DNA of 34,819 nt from Arthrobacter sp. Soil736 (lineage in GTDB: Bacteria; Actinomycetota; Actinomycetes; Actinomycetales; Micrococcaceae), in the NCBI RefSeq assembly GCF_001428005.1, contig NZ_LMSB01000036.1, forward strand, positions 1 to 34,819, given 5' to 3'. Positions 16,104 through 23,406 of this stretch are shown one piece after another. Below the pieces are notes generated by a model. That model was not told where the DNA came from. It ran no database searches and saw only the letters and a list, made by a program, of their open reading frames with translations. Numbering within the stretch: the stretch's first letter is position 1; each line of letters begins with the position of its first letter. A program made the translations under genes and the position numbers.

Positions 16104-16154
16104 GATGTTTTACCTCCGTGTCTGTTCAACATGCCTACCTCGGTTACACTCGAA

Positions 16155-16171
16155 ACTGTATCATTCAATAC
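16155..16171. promoter_or_regulatory. Probable MarR operator in the azoreductase/nitroreductase divergent region
   Basis: ACTGTATCATTC (16155-16166) closely matches ACGGTATCATCC (17805-17816) in front of the marR gene. Here it is part of the inverted repeat GTAT-cattca-ATAC (16158-16171). The 150-bp spacer between the two divergent reductase genes is AT-richer than its surroundings. A shared site in both regions fits one regulator controlling all three transcripts. Confidence 0.55.
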
Positions 16172-16253
16172 CATCTCGTGTTTAACTATCGTTGAGTACG
16201 AATCCTCAGCCCTTGGTTCCCCGCCTCGGGCACCGTTCTTTAGGAGAAATTCC

Positions 16254-16904
16254 ATGGCCACGCTGCTACACATCGACTCGTCCGTGTTCCCCGGCGAGGC
16301 GTCCTCGTCCCGTTCGGTCGCGAACGCCTTCCGCAAGGCCTGGCAGGAGCAGCACCCGGAGGGCACGGTGATCTACCGCGACGTCGCCGCCAACCCTGTC
16401 CCGCACATCACCGCCGACGCCCACACCGCCGGTTTCGCCGCCCCGTCCGAGCGCACCCCGGAGCAGTCCGCCGCGTTCCCCGCGCGCGTGAAGCTCATCG
16501 AGGAGCTGGAGCAGGCGGACGCCGTCCTGATCGGCGCCCCCATGTACAACTACTCGATCCCGTCGACCCTGAAGGCGTGGCTGGACAACGTGATCCTGCT
16601 CGGCCGCACCGCGGGCGAGACCCCCTCCGCCCAGGGCACCCCGGTCACCGTCGTCGCCAGCCGCGGCGGCTCCTACGCGCCGGGCACCCCGCGCGAGGGC
16701 TACGAGTTCGTACAGAACTACCTGGAGGCCGTCCTCAAGGGCACCCTCGGCCTGGACCTCGACTTCATCGTCCCGGAACTCACCATGGCCCCCCGCAACC
16801 CGGCCATGTCTGAACTGGTCCCCCTGTACGAGGCCTCCCGGAAGCGCGCCTTCGAGGACGCGACCACCAAGGCCAAGGAACTCGCGGAGCGCCTCGCCGC
16901 GTAA
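16254..16904 (+). CDS. azoR: FMN-dependent NADH:quinone oxidoreductase / azoreductase
   Basis: This encodes 216 aa from ATG 16254, with AGGAG 7 nt upstream; the frame runs open to 15582 only because it shadows the nitroreductase gene. LLHIDSSVFPGEASSSRSVA is the FMN phosphate-binding start of the AzoR/NQO flavodoxin-like family, GAPMYNYSIPSTLKAWLDNV is its most conserved block, and SRGGSYAPG is the third FMN contact. The enzyme carries out two-electron reduction of quinones and azo dyes by NADH, protecting the cytosol from electrophiles. It is divergent from the nitroreductase-SDR operon and near a MarR gene, the classic layout of quinone-stress modules. Third codon positions are nearly all G/C. 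Confidence 0.93.
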   Translation: MATLLHIDSSVFPGEASSSRSVANAFRKAWQEQHPEGTVIYRDVAANPVPHITADAHTAGFAAPSERTPEQSAAFPARVKLIEELEQADAVLIGAPMYNYSIPSTLKAWLDNVILLGRTAGETPSAQGTPVTVVASRGGSYAPGTPREGYEFVQNYLEAVLKGTLGLDLDFIVPELTMAPRNPAMSELVPLYEASRKRAFEDATTKAKELAERLAA

Positions 16905-17286
16905 CGCCCCGGGCCATAGACGCCGTGCGGCGCCTCGACCCGGGACGTCACCCGGCGTCCTCGTCGCCTGCGCCCTCTCCAATGGTGACGGTGGCCCTGT
17001 CCCTGGGAACCGGTGGCCCGGCGCTGGGGGCGGCCGGGGCGCTGGGCCTGCCGGCAGGCGCCGCATCGAGACGACGATGCGTGCGGGGGCGAAGAGCACA
17101 CCGCCGGACAGGTGTGCTGCGCGGTAGCCGAGCGGACAGCTCGGTCCCCGTCGGCGATGAATTCCTGACCGCCCCCCCGGCCAGGTACGTCGCGTAGCGA
17201 CGATGGCCGCAGCTCTCAAGGCCGCGTTCGCCGCGAAAGCCGCGCAAGACGAAGCGCGCCTACGCGGCAGGCAGCCGGTGCCCGGG
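16905..17286. other. Very GC-rich gap without a recognisable gene
   Basis: These 382 bp between the azoreductase and MarR 3' ends carry open frames in several phases, as expected at this GC content, but none with a ribosome-binding site or a familiar motif. A minus-strand stretch reading GYRAAHLSGGVLFAPARIVV (about 17020-17130) looks protein-like and could be a remnant. I see no clear terminator for either convergent gene. Confidence 0.4.
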
Positions 17287-17772
17287 CTACGCCTCACCGC
17301 CTGCGGGATAGGCAAACCGGGTCAGCAGATCCGTCAGCTGCTCGGGCTCGCCGGGCCCAAGTTCGGCAACTAGACGCTCAGCCAGCGGGTCCGCCGCCAC
17401 ATGGGCTGCATCGAAAAGCTCGAGTCCCTGAGGCGTGATCTCCACTGCCCGCGCCCGCCGGTCCCCCGGAACGGTCTTGCGTACGGCCAGCCCCCTACGC
17501 TCCAGGTCGTCCACGACCCGCATGATTCCCGCCTTGTCCGACCCTGTCGCTGCCGCCAAGTCCCGCTGCACTGTGGCTCCGCGGTCGACTAGCACGATCA
17601 GCACGGCAAAATGCCGCAACTCGATGCCGAGCGGCCGGAGCGCCTCCGCCATCACCGTGGCCGCGTGCCAGTGCGCCCGGCGAAGCAGCAAGCCGAGAGC
17701 GAAAGGCGAGGCATCCCCGGGGCGGTCGGTCACACGCGAGACGGTGGCTCTGCGAGAAGCGTTGGTGGTCAT
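17287..17772 (-). CDS. MarR family transcriptional regulator
   Basis: This encodes 161 aa. It has the MarR winged-helix order: a dimerisation helix (LLLRRAHWHAATVMAEALRP), HFAVLIVLVDRG, the recognition part QRDLAAATGSDKAGIMRVVDDLERRGLAVRKTVPGDRRARAVEITPQG with the DxR wing, and a C-terminal dimer helix. No ribosome-binding site precedes ATG 17772. TATTCT ends 6 nt before it, so the mRNA may be leaderless. An 11-bp palindrome (17802-17812) lies where the -35 box would be, consistent with self-repression. The matching sequence in the azoreductase/nitroreductase spacer suggests it also controls those genes in response to quinones or similar ligands. Confidence 0.9.
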   Translation of the reverse strand: MTTNASRRATVSRVTDRPGDASPFALGLLLRRAHWHAATVMAEALRPLGIELRHFAVLIVLVDRGATVQRDLAAATGSDKAGIMRVVDDLERRGLAVRKTVPGDRRARAVEITPQGLELFDAAHVAADPLAERLVAELGPGEPEQLTDLLTRFAYPAGGEA

Positions 17773-17778
17773 GAAGCC

Positions 17779-17816
17779 AGAATACAGCCATCAACTCAAT
17801 CGATACGGTATCATCC
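17779..17816 (-). promoter_or_regulatory. marR promoter and operator, possibly leaderless start
   Basis: GATAC-G-GTATC (17802-17812) is a perfect 11-bp palindrome. On the minus strand TATTCT (17784-17779) is a good -10 box ending 6 nt before the start codon. About 17 bp upstream of it the palindrome covers the expected -35 region. ACGGTATCATCC here resembles ACTGTATCATTC at 16155. Confidence 0.5.
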
Positions 17817-17962
17817 GAAATTAAATGCGGTTGCGTCTGCTGAGGCCCTGTTACCTCACGCCGGAAGGCCCCCGGTCAAGACCGCGGGGTGCGATGGCAG
17901 GCGGGTGTGCTTCCAGACCGTGAAGGGAGCGTGCGCCCTGGACCACCACCGGGCGCGGCTCT

Positions 17963-18247
17963 AGGTACCGTCACATTAACCTCGCCATGGCGGCACTGGC
18001 CTATCTGACAGCCCTCCGCGCCGAAGAAGCCGAAAACGGGGCAGCGGATGGGGGGAACACGACTCCATACCTTCTCAGCGTTCCGGAGATCCGCCGGCTG
18101 ATCGGGCACGTCATCGTCACTCCCCACTGCTCCAGCCACGAGCACGGCCTGCACTGGTCACGCTACCGACGTACCAGCCGGGCCCGAGCCCGCCGGTGCC
18201 ACTATCAACACCAAGGCCAGACACCCCAGATGCGGTTGCAGTATTAG
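17963..18247 (+). pseudogene. C-terminal remnant of an IS701-like transposase
   Basis: The frame reads RYRHINLAMAALAYLTALRA, then LLSVPEIRRLIGHVI and HGLHWSRYRRTSRARARRCHY, and ends at TAG 18245-18247. The end of IS701-family DDE transposases has this form (…LALAALAxLT…, L-x-VPEIRRLL…, xxLxWSxWRRxHQAxAxxxHY; recalled, not searched). Only about the last 95 codons remain; the catalytic core and left end are missing. The exact left break is uncertain. Its right side abuts a broken epimerase gene. Confidence 0.75.
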
Positions 18248-18289
18248 CGCCGGTTTCCGGTCGGATGTTCCTCGGCCGCCTCGGAGGAG

Positions 18290-18359
18290 CCGACGAGTTG
18301 AGCAGCATCGCAGTCGCACCGCCTATGGCCCCGGTCCCGCCCAACAGAATCGCACGCAC
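18290..18359 (-). pseudogene. 5' fragment of an NAD-dependent epimerase/dehydratase gene
   Basis: From GTG 18359, with a perfect GGAGGT 6 nt upstream, the frame encodes MRAILLGGTGAIGGATAMLL, the GxxGxxG start of a nucleotide-sugar epimerase/SDR. After about 22 codons the sequence turns into Pro/Arg-rich nonsense and then shadows the transposase remnant. The gene was evidently cut near 18290-18300, presumably by the IS701-like element or a deletion next to it. Confidence 0.7.
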
Positions 18360-18440
18360 TTCAACCTCCGAATCCTCAACCAGCTTCGCACCCTACGGGA
18401 ACCAGAGTGGAGGGTGAGGAACCTCTGAACTCCACCCATC

Positions 18441-18462
18441 AAACCGCCATTCCCAACTAACA
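18441..18462 (+). repeat. Direct copy of the recombinase-associated repeat (right end of island)
   Basis: AAACCGCCATTCCCAACTAA followed by CA matches 13754-13775 at 21 of 22 positions in the same orientation. It lies just past the epimerase fragment and before the first intact core-like gene (18547), so the two direct copies bracket a 4.7-kb segment. Confidence 0.75.
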
Positions 18463-18546
18463 GTCACACCTCTGTGATGACGGCGCAGCACTCTGCAGCC
18501 CGAAAGTGCGGGAGACTGTAAGCCACGACCACGAAGGCGGAACACA

Positions 18547-18816
18547 TTGATTACTCTCCAGCAGGATGCAGAAGGCTTCATCCGGATGAACCGGCACTTT
18601 CCGGAAAGCGTCCTGATTTCCATCACGTTTGCCGACGGCACGACGGAGCAGGTCTCGGGCGGCCGGCTCAACAAGGCCTATGACGAGGCGCTGGCCGAAT
18701 ACCGCGCCCAGAACCACCTGGACGCGAAGGGCTTCTCGAGGTCCCCGGCGAAGAAGAAAACCAGCCCGGGCAACAAGATCGATTTCGTCAAGGTCCATCC
18801 CGGCATAGGTGAGTAA
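18547..18816 (+). CDS. Small protein of unknown function (89 aa)
   Basis: The TTG at 18547 is chosen because AAGGCGG lies 6 nt upstream; ATG 18586 is a later alternative. The product is a compact polar protein (TLQQDAEGFIRMNRHFPESV, ISITFADGTTEQVSGGRLNKAYDEALAEYRAQ) with a Lys/Ser/Pro-rich region and a C-terminus NKIDFVKVHPGIGE. No signal, membrane segment or known motif is seen. A dispersed repeat unit follows 15 bp after the stop. Codon use supports a real gene. Confidence 0.65.
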   Translation: MITLQQDAEGFIRMNRHFPESVLISITFADGTTEQVSGGRLNKAYDEALAEYRAQNHLDAKGFSRSPAKKKTSPGNKIDFVKVHPGIGE

Positions 18817-18831
18817 GCCGTTGGCCCGCTT

Positions 18832-18854
18832 GGTTTCGACAGGCTCAACCAGCG
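18832..18854. repeat. Dispersed repeat, copy 4 (single unit)
   Basis: GGTTTCGACAGGCTCAACCA followed by GCG is identical to both units at 10136 and 10167. It lies between the 89-aa gene and the hydrolase gene. Confidence 0.9.
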
Positions 18855-18911
18855 CACGCCGCCGTTCTTTGACGGTTGTAAGAGCTCTGGGGCAGCAGTG
18901 GCTCCAGGCGT

Positions 18912-19691
18912 ATGGTTGCTTCCATGGAACCGACGCGGGCGATGCTTCTCCCTGGCTCTGTGCTTCCCGCCGAGCTGGCCTATGCAGCCCTGATTGAGGC
19001 CTTGGGGCCGGATGTTGAGGCCGTCGCGAAAGACCTTGAACTCTACGGGGACGACAAGCCCCCTGCGGACTGGAGCCTGGACACAGAGGTTGAGGGGGTC
19101 GTGCGCGAAGCCGACGCCCGGGGCTGGTCGACGTTCCACCTACTCGGCTATTCCGGCGGCGGTGCGGTGGCACTGGCTTTCGCCGCCAGGCACCCTGAGC
19201 GATTGCAGAGCCTGGCGTTGCTGGAGCCGGCGTGGGCCGGCCGCTGGGACTGGAGCCCTGCCCACGCCCAGGTGTGGAAGGACCATGACTCGCTGGAGGC
19301 CCTGCCGCCGGACGAGTTCATGAAGGCGTTCATGCGGCTGGCGGTCAGACCCGACGTCGTCCTTCCGCCGCCGCCGGCGAGCGTCCCTCCGCCGTGGATG
19401 GCCCAACGACCCGCGGGCATCAGGGCGTTTCTCCGGACTTTCAAGAGCTATGAACTGGACCGCGGAATGCTGGCAAGCTTTGACCTGCCGGTTTTCTTCG
19501 CCCTCGGCGCACGGAGCAATCCGGACGACTACGGTGAGATTGCCAGCCGGTTGTCCACGGTGTTTCCGGACTTCCGCCTGGAAGTTTTCGAAGAGCGCCA
19601 CCATTTCGATCCGCCGCACCGGATCGAACCGGAACGGCTCGCGGGTTTATTGCGGAATCACTGGGAACGGGCGGCCCGGCGAGGGCCTTAA
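18912..19691 (+). CDS. Alpha/beta hydrolase
   Basis: This encodes 259 aa from ATG 18912 (or ATG 18924; neither has a strong ribosome-binding site). The nucleophile elbow is HLLGYSGGGAVALAFAARHP (G-x-S-x-G). The probable acid is D in GARSNPDDY after the strand LPVFFALG, and the base is H in FEERHHFDPPHR. This is the order of the canonical alpha/beta-hydrolase fold. The short cap region is Pro-rich (VLPPPPASVPPPW). Cytoplasmic, with unknown ester, epoxide or lactone substrate. It converges on the CFA-synthase-like gene across the largest repeat cluster. Confidence 0.88.
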   Translation: MVASMEPTRAMLLPGSVLPAELAYAALIEALGPDVEAVAKDLELYGDDKPPADWSLDTEVEGVVREADARGWSTFHLLGYSGGGAVALAFAARHPERLQSLALLEPAWAGRWDWSPAHAQVWKDHDSLEALPPDEFMKAFMRLAVRPDVVLPPPPASVPPPWMAQRPAGIRAFLRTFKSYELDRGMLASFDLPVFFALGARSNPDDYGEIASRLSTVFPDFRLEVFEERHHFDPPHRIEPERLAGLLRNHWERAARRGP

Positions 19692-19716
19692 TGGCCTCCT
19701 TGAACCAGCGCGCGCC

Positions 19717-19846
19717 CCGCTGATCGAGCTTGGTCCCGCTGATCGAGCTTGTCGAGATCGAGGGCCAGCGCACCTGGTTTCGACGGGCTCAATCAGCGGG
19801 GGTTTCGACAAGCTCAACCAGCGGGGATCTCGACAGGCTCGATCAA
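19717..19846. repeat. Dispersed repeat, copy 5 (five units, both orientations)
   Basis: Two units read in reverse (CCGCTGATCGAGCTT from 19717 and CCGCTGATCGAGCTTGTCGA from 19736), and three read forward (GGTTTCGACGGGCTCAATCA from 19776, GGTTTCGACAAGCTCAACCA from 19801, GATCTCGACAGGCTCGATCA from 19826). The opposed units can form a long cruciform or RNA hairpin between the convergent hydrolase and methyltransferase genes, as REP/BIME clusters do in enterobacteria. Confidence 0.9.
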
Positions 19847-19850
19847 CCGT

Positions 19851-21140
19851 TCAGCCAGCCGTCCATTCCCTCAGCCGCAGGGGCGGTTCCTCGCCGCCGT
19901 GCTTTTGCACGAGAACCTGATTCACGCCCGTCAGCCCGTTCTCGAAGCCCAGCGCACTGGATGCCATGTACAGCCGCCAGATCCGGGCCCTGCCCGCACC
20001 GGCGAGCCGAACCGCCTCGTCCCAGTTCTCCTCCAGGTTCCGCACCCAGGCCCGCAGCGTCAGGGCGTAGTGCCTGCGCAGGGACTCGACGTCGAGCACC
20101 TCGAAGCGCCCGCCTTCCAGCGCCACCACCATGTCCGAAAGGCTGAGCATCTCGCCGTCGGGGAAGACGTAGCGGGGGATGAAGGAGTCGGGGTCATCCT
20201 CGGTGGGCCCGGCGTTCCAGGAAATGGCGTGATTGAGCAGCCGGCCACCCGGGCGCAGCAGCCGGTGCAGCTGGGAGACGTAACGTCCGAGCTGTTCGCG
20301 GCCCACATGCTCTGACATGCCGATGGAGCTGATCGCGTCGAACGGCCCGTCGACGATGTCACGGTAATCCTGGACCCGGATTTCCACGCGCTCGGTCAGC
20401 CCTGCTTCCGCAACCCGCTTGCGGGCCCGCTCCGCCTGCTCGGTGGACAGCGTGACACCCACGACGTTCACCTCGTAGCGTTCCGCGGCGTGCAGGGCAA
20501 AGCTGCCCCAGCCGCAGCCCACATCCAGCACCCGCATCCCCGGCTTCAGCCCCAGCTTCCGGCAGACCAGGTCGAGCTTCGCTTCCTGGGCGGCCTCCAG
20601 CGACGTCTCCTCGCTGTCAAAGACCGCGCAGGAGTACACCATCGACGGGCCAAGGACCAGACGGTAGAAGTCGTTGCCGACGTCGTAATGGTGGGAGATC
20701 GCCGCGGCGTCCCGCTTCTTGGAGTGCCGCCGGCCGTGCCTTTCCACCTTCGCTTCCTCCGGCGGCGGCGCGGGATTCGGCCCCAGCGCGCCCAGCCGGA
20801 CAGCGGTGGTGAGCAGCGTCCAGATTTCACGTGGAGTTGGCTTACTGAACGGGCCGGGTCGGGCAAACTTTCCCACCGAGCTCAGGGCCGTGAAGGTGGC
20901 GAAGATGTCGCCATGCGCTTCAATTTCGCCAGCCACGTACGCCCGGCTCAGGCCCAGCTGCCCCGGCGACCACAGCATCCGCCGCAACGCCCGCCGCGAC
21001 CGGAACTCGATGACCGGCGCATCTGCCGGACCCGCTTCCGAGCCGTCCCAGGCCCGCAGCCTGATGGGGATCTCCTCCGTGCCCAGGACAATGGCCAGTG
21101 CTTTGGCCAGCCGTGGTGCCACACCCGATGTCTTTGCCAT
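19851..21140 (-). CDS. Cyclopropane-fatty-acid-phospholipid synthase family SAM methyltransferase
   Basis: This encodes 429 aa from ATG 21140, with AGAGG 8 nt upstream; the frame runs on to 21371 but the extension is Arg/Pro nonsense. The N-terminal about 120 aa form the substrate domain (LWSPGQLGLSRAYVAGEIE). ISHHYDVGNDFYRLVLGPSMVYSCA is the conserved block before the methyltransferase fold. VLDVGCGWGSFALHAAERY is the SAM-binding motif, and SIGMSEHVGREQL and WNAGPTEDDPDSFIPRYVFP follow. It transfers a methylene or methyl group from SAM to unsaturated lipid acyl chains. In actinobacteria relatives make cyclopropane or methyl-branched (tuberculostearic-type) acids, and the product here is open. 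No partner oxidoreductase adjoins it. Confidence 0.93.
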   Translation of the reverse strand: MAKTSGVAPRLAKALAIVLGTEEIPIRLRAWDGSEAGPADAPVIEFRSRRALRRMLWSPGQLGLSRAYVAGEIEAHGDIFATFTALSSVGKFARPGPFSKPTPREIWTLLTTAVRLGALGPNPAPPPEEAKVERHGRRHSKKRDAAAISHHYDVGNDFYRLVLGPSMVYSCAVFDSEETSLEAAQEAKLDLVCRKLGLKPGMRVLDVGCGWGSFALHAAERYEVNVVGVTLSTEQAERARKRVAEAGLTERVEIRVQDYRDIVDGPFDAISSIGMSEHVGREQLGRYVSQLHRLLRPGGRLLNHAISWNAGPTEDDPDSFIPRYVFPDGEMLSLSDMVVALEGGRFEVLDVESLRRHYALTLRAWVRNLEENWDEAVRLAGAGRARIWRLYMASSALGFENGLTGVNQVLVQKHGGEEPPLRLREWTAG

Positions 21141-21327
21141 GTTAGTCGCCTCTCGTCCGGTGCTCGCGTCAGGCTGGCGGGGCTGCGCCGTTGCAGTCCC
21201 GCCACTAGAACATAAAGCTACACAAGCCCGCGGGCCCCGCACAGGGAGACAAGCCTGTCCCGATTTCGTGTCGGTCCGCCTTCGGCCGTCCGCACCGCCG
21301 CCCGGGGAGCCGCCGTGAGCAGCAGTC

Positions 21328-21401
21328 GAGTCTGGACCGGCACTCCGGGCGGTGGGATCCTGATCGCACACACCGTCGGACCGGGAGGCTGGTAGCAGAT
21401 C
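21328..21401 (+). promoter_or_regulatory. Duplicated leader, first copy
   Basis: GAGTCTGGACCGG (21328), GCGGTGGGATCCTGATCGCA (about 21350) and GGCTGGTAGCAGATC just before the ATG recur almost unchanged at 21951-22022 before the second paralog. The element is about 74 bp and includes the ribosome-binding region (GGAGG, 21386-21391). It ends exactly at the start codon, which continues with near-identical coding sequence. Confidence 0.75.
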
Positions 21402-21869
21402 ATGGACGAATCACCGGGGACGCGTCAGAGGCTGTCCGACCGCATCGAAGAAAAGCAGCAAGCCATCCGCGCCTACCTGGAACGTGCACGGCCCCGCCGG
21501 AACCGGCTCGCCAACGTTAGCGTCGTGGGGAGCACCCTGGCCGCAATGCTCACGGCCGGTCCTGCCCTTGGCGGCACCGCGTTTACACAATCCGTGCAAG
21601 GCATGTTCTCCCTGGACGACCCTTCGGTGGTGTGGCGAGTCCTCTGCATGGGGGCGGTCGTCCTGTCTGTTGGGGCCGGGCTCGGCACCAACTCCGCCAA
21701 TTCGCCTGCACTGGCCGAGAAGGTGAGCGCAGCAGAGGCGGCCAACGCCCAACTGGAAGGGCTGCAGGTCGCTTTGGACTTTGGCCACATTGACACGGAC
21801 GAGGCGGTGCTGCTGTACAAGCAATACGTGTCCCACGTGCCGTTCGTGGGCGAGGTGCCTTCGCGCTGA
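21402..21869 (+). CDS. Two-TM protein of unknown function, tandem paralog 1
   Basis: This encodes 155 aa. The N-terminal 34 residues are charged and helical (TRQRLSDRIEEKQQAIRAYL). Next come TM1 (about 38-58, VSVVGSTLAAMLTAGPALGG), a short loop with FSLDDPSVVWR, TM2 (about 78-98) and a C-terminal helix with EAANAQLEGLQ and LYKQYVSHVPFVGE. No enzymatic motif is seen. The gene and the next one (22023) are about 70% identical by eye, and their leaders are also duplicated. The topology is that of small 2-TM pore-type or sensor proteins (as in SLATT-like effectors), but this is only an analogy. Confidence 0.8.
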   Translation: MDESPGTRQRLSDRIEEKQQAIRAYLERARPRRNRLANVSVVGSTLAAMLTAGPALGGTAFTQSVQGMFSLDDPSVVWRVLCMGAVVLSVGAGLGTNSANSPALAEKVSAAEAANAQLEGLQVALDFGHIDTDEAVLLYKQYVSHVPFVGEVPSR

Positions 21870-21950
21870 CGAGTCGAGTCTGTCCATACCTGTCTGCCGT
21901 CCTGCCTTGCTGCCCTGCGGTCAATGGCGGCCGCCGGCACCGGAGCGGCC

Positions 21951-22022
21951 GAGTCTGGACCGGGCATCTGGGCGGTGGGATCCTGATCGCAACCGTCCGA
22001 CAGGGAAGGCTGGTAGCAGATC
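21951..22022 (+). promoter_or_regulatory. Duplicated leader, second copy
   Basis: This matches 21328-21401 over GAGTCTGGACCGG, GGCGGTGGGATCCTGATCGCA (broken by small indels) and GGCTGGTAGCAGATC at the ATG. It lies in the 153-bp gap between the two paralogs. Conservation of non-coding sequence at this level indicates either recent duplication or selection on the leader. Confidence 0.75.
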
Positions 22023-22490
22023 ATGGACGAATCACCGGAGACGCGTCAGAGGCTGTCCGACCGCATCGAACAGAGGCAACAAGCCATCCGCTCCTATCTG
22101 GGGCGCGAACGGCCCCGCCGGAACAGGCTCTCGAACATCAGCATCGTGGGCAGCGCACTGGCCGCCATGCTCACCGCCGGGCCGGCCGCCGGGGGGACGG
22201 GGTTCACCGAAGCAGTCCAGGGCATATTCTCGCTGAACGACGATTCCGTGGTGTGGCGATTCCTGTGCCTGGCAGCGGTAATCCTGTCCGTAGCAGCTGC
22301 CCTGGCCACCAACTTTGCCAATTCACATGCCTTGGCTGACAAGGTCACTGCGGCAGAGACTGCGAATGCACAACTGGACGGGCTGCAGGACACGTTGAAC
22401 TTTGGCCACATCCCCATTGACGACGCATTGAAGCTTTATCAGCAGTACGTCGCCCAGGTGCCGTTCGTGGACGAGGTGCCTGCGCGCTAA
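22023..22490 (+). CDS. Two-TM protein of unknown function, tandem paralog 2
   Basis: This encodes 155 aa, the same length as the upstream paralog without gaps. The first 23 residues are nearly identical (TRQRLSDRIEQRQQAIRSYL). The TM segments differ mostly by Gly-to-Ala and Val-to-Ile changes (ISIVGSALAAMLTAGPAAGG; LAAVILSVAAALATN). The C-terminal part QLDGLQDTLNFGHIPIDDAL followed by LYQQYVAQVPFVDEVP is conserved. Conservative substitutions with no frame damage imply selection on both copies. A strong hairpin terminator follows at 22517-22552. The two may form a hetero-oligomeric membrane complex (inference). Confidence 0.8.
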   Translation: MDESPETRQRLSDRIEQRQQAIRSYLGRERPRRNRLSNISIVGSALAAMLTAGPAAGGTGFTEAVQGIFSLNDDSVVWRFLCLAAVILSVAAALATNFANSHALADKVTAAETANAQLDGLQDTLNFGHIPIDDALKLYQQYVAQVPFVDEVPAR

Positions 22491-22516
22491 CGTTTCGGAA
22501 AAACAGGAACGCACGA

Positions 22517-22552
22517 CGGCGGGTGGCTGGCAGAAATGCCAGCCACCCGTCG
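22517..22552 (+). terminator. GC-rich hairpin of the GACGGCGGG family
   Basis: A 16-bp stem (CGGCGGGTGGCTGGCA at 22517-22532 with TGCCAGCCACCCGTCG at 22537-22552, one G-U pair) is closed by a GAAA tetraloop. No T-tract follows, so it may work as a factor-assisted terminator or RNA-stabilising element. It lies 26 bp after the second 2-TM gene. Confidence 0.8.
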
Positions 22553-22780
22553 GATCGGACTGTGGATCAAGACGTGGTTGGGGAAGCTGGCACTACGAAG
22601 GGTCGTCGGAGACTTGCAGTGCTAGCACGGAAGCGGGGGAGGGGTGCCCGGTTTCACTATTGAGTTACCGGATTCAAGGAAAGCAATAAGCAGTCCGGAA
22701 CGGCCTCGGACCCCGCCGGGGCAGCGCACCTCATTCAAACCGCACCCATCCAAACCGGATCGTCCCTCAGGAGCACTCCC

Positions 22781-23275
22781 TTGTTCAAATCATCAGTAAC
22801 CAAAAAGTCCCACCCTGTCCGCCGCAAGCTCGCCCTGCTGTCGGTGATCGGACTGGGATTGGCGTCCGTGCCCGTTGCCTTGGCCGCCCCCGCCCAAGCA
22901 AGCGTCACAAACTACGCCTGCTCGGTCACCCCGCTAAAGCCGGTCTTCGCCGGGTTCAATTCGTCGGGCGTCAAGCTGGTGGACTACCGGATCCAAGTCC
23001 GCTGCTACAGCGACCGCTACATCAACATCACCCAGGAGCGCTGGGAGGATGACGACTGGCCCAACCCTGACGACCACCTCGGCACCTCGTACTTCAGCCG
23101 CCACCTGAACTACGCGAGCGGACTGGTGACGATCTCCAACGTCCGGACACTGGTCAACGGCGAAATCGGAAACGAGGAGGTCTACCAGAAGACGAGGTGG
23201 CAGGAAGGCAGCAACGGAATCTGGTCCGCGTACACGGGGTGGCGCACCAGCGCCTCGACGTCGATGTCGAACTGA
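22781..23275 (+). CDS. Secreted protein of unknown function
   Basis: This encodes 164 aa from a TTG start at 22781 with AGGAG 8 nt upstream. It has a textbook Sec signal: KKSHPVRRKLA, a hydrophobic core (LLSVIGLGLASVPVALA) and cleavage after APAQA (about residue 41). The mature protein (about 123 aa) begins SVTNYACSVTPLKPVFAGFN, has two Cys (a likely disulfide) and is rich in aromatic and polar residues (QERWEDDDWPNPDDHLG). No catalytic motif is recognised. A perfect terminator hairpin follows at 23307-23346. The 228 bp upstream (22553-22780) hold no gene; TTGAGT at 22660 is a possible -35. Confidence 0.8.
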   Translation: MFKSSVTKKSHPVRRKLALLSVIGLGLASVPVALAAPAQASVTNYACSVTPLKPVFAGFNSSGVKLVDYRIQVRCYSDRYINITQERWEDDDWPNPDDHLGTSYFSRHLNYASGLVTISNVRTLVNGEIGNEEVYQKTRWQEGSNGIWSAYTGWRTSASTSMSN

Positions 23276-23306
23276 CATTCCCGCAGCCGGCGGCGCCGGC
23301 TCACAA

Positions 23307-23346
23307 AACACCCAGGGCCCGGCTTCCCCGCCGGGCCCTGGGTGTT
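23307..23346 (+). terminator. Hairpin terminator after the secreted protein gene
   Basis: A 17-bp perfect stem (AACACCCAGGGCCCGGC at 23307-23323 with GCCGGGCCCTGGGTGTT at 23330-23346) has a 6-nt loop, 31 bp after the stop codon. It does not belong to the GACGGCGGG family. Confidence 0.9.
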
Positions 23347-23406
23347 GGGCGGGCCCCTCATGGCATCCACAGAACCTTGCGCACCCTGAGGGGGCGGCGT
23401 AGCTTA

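Noticed and set aside
16266..17315. 349-codon minus-strand open frame
   Set aside because: Antisense to azoR and the following GC-rich gap; only a short piece looks protein-like, reported as a possible remnant.
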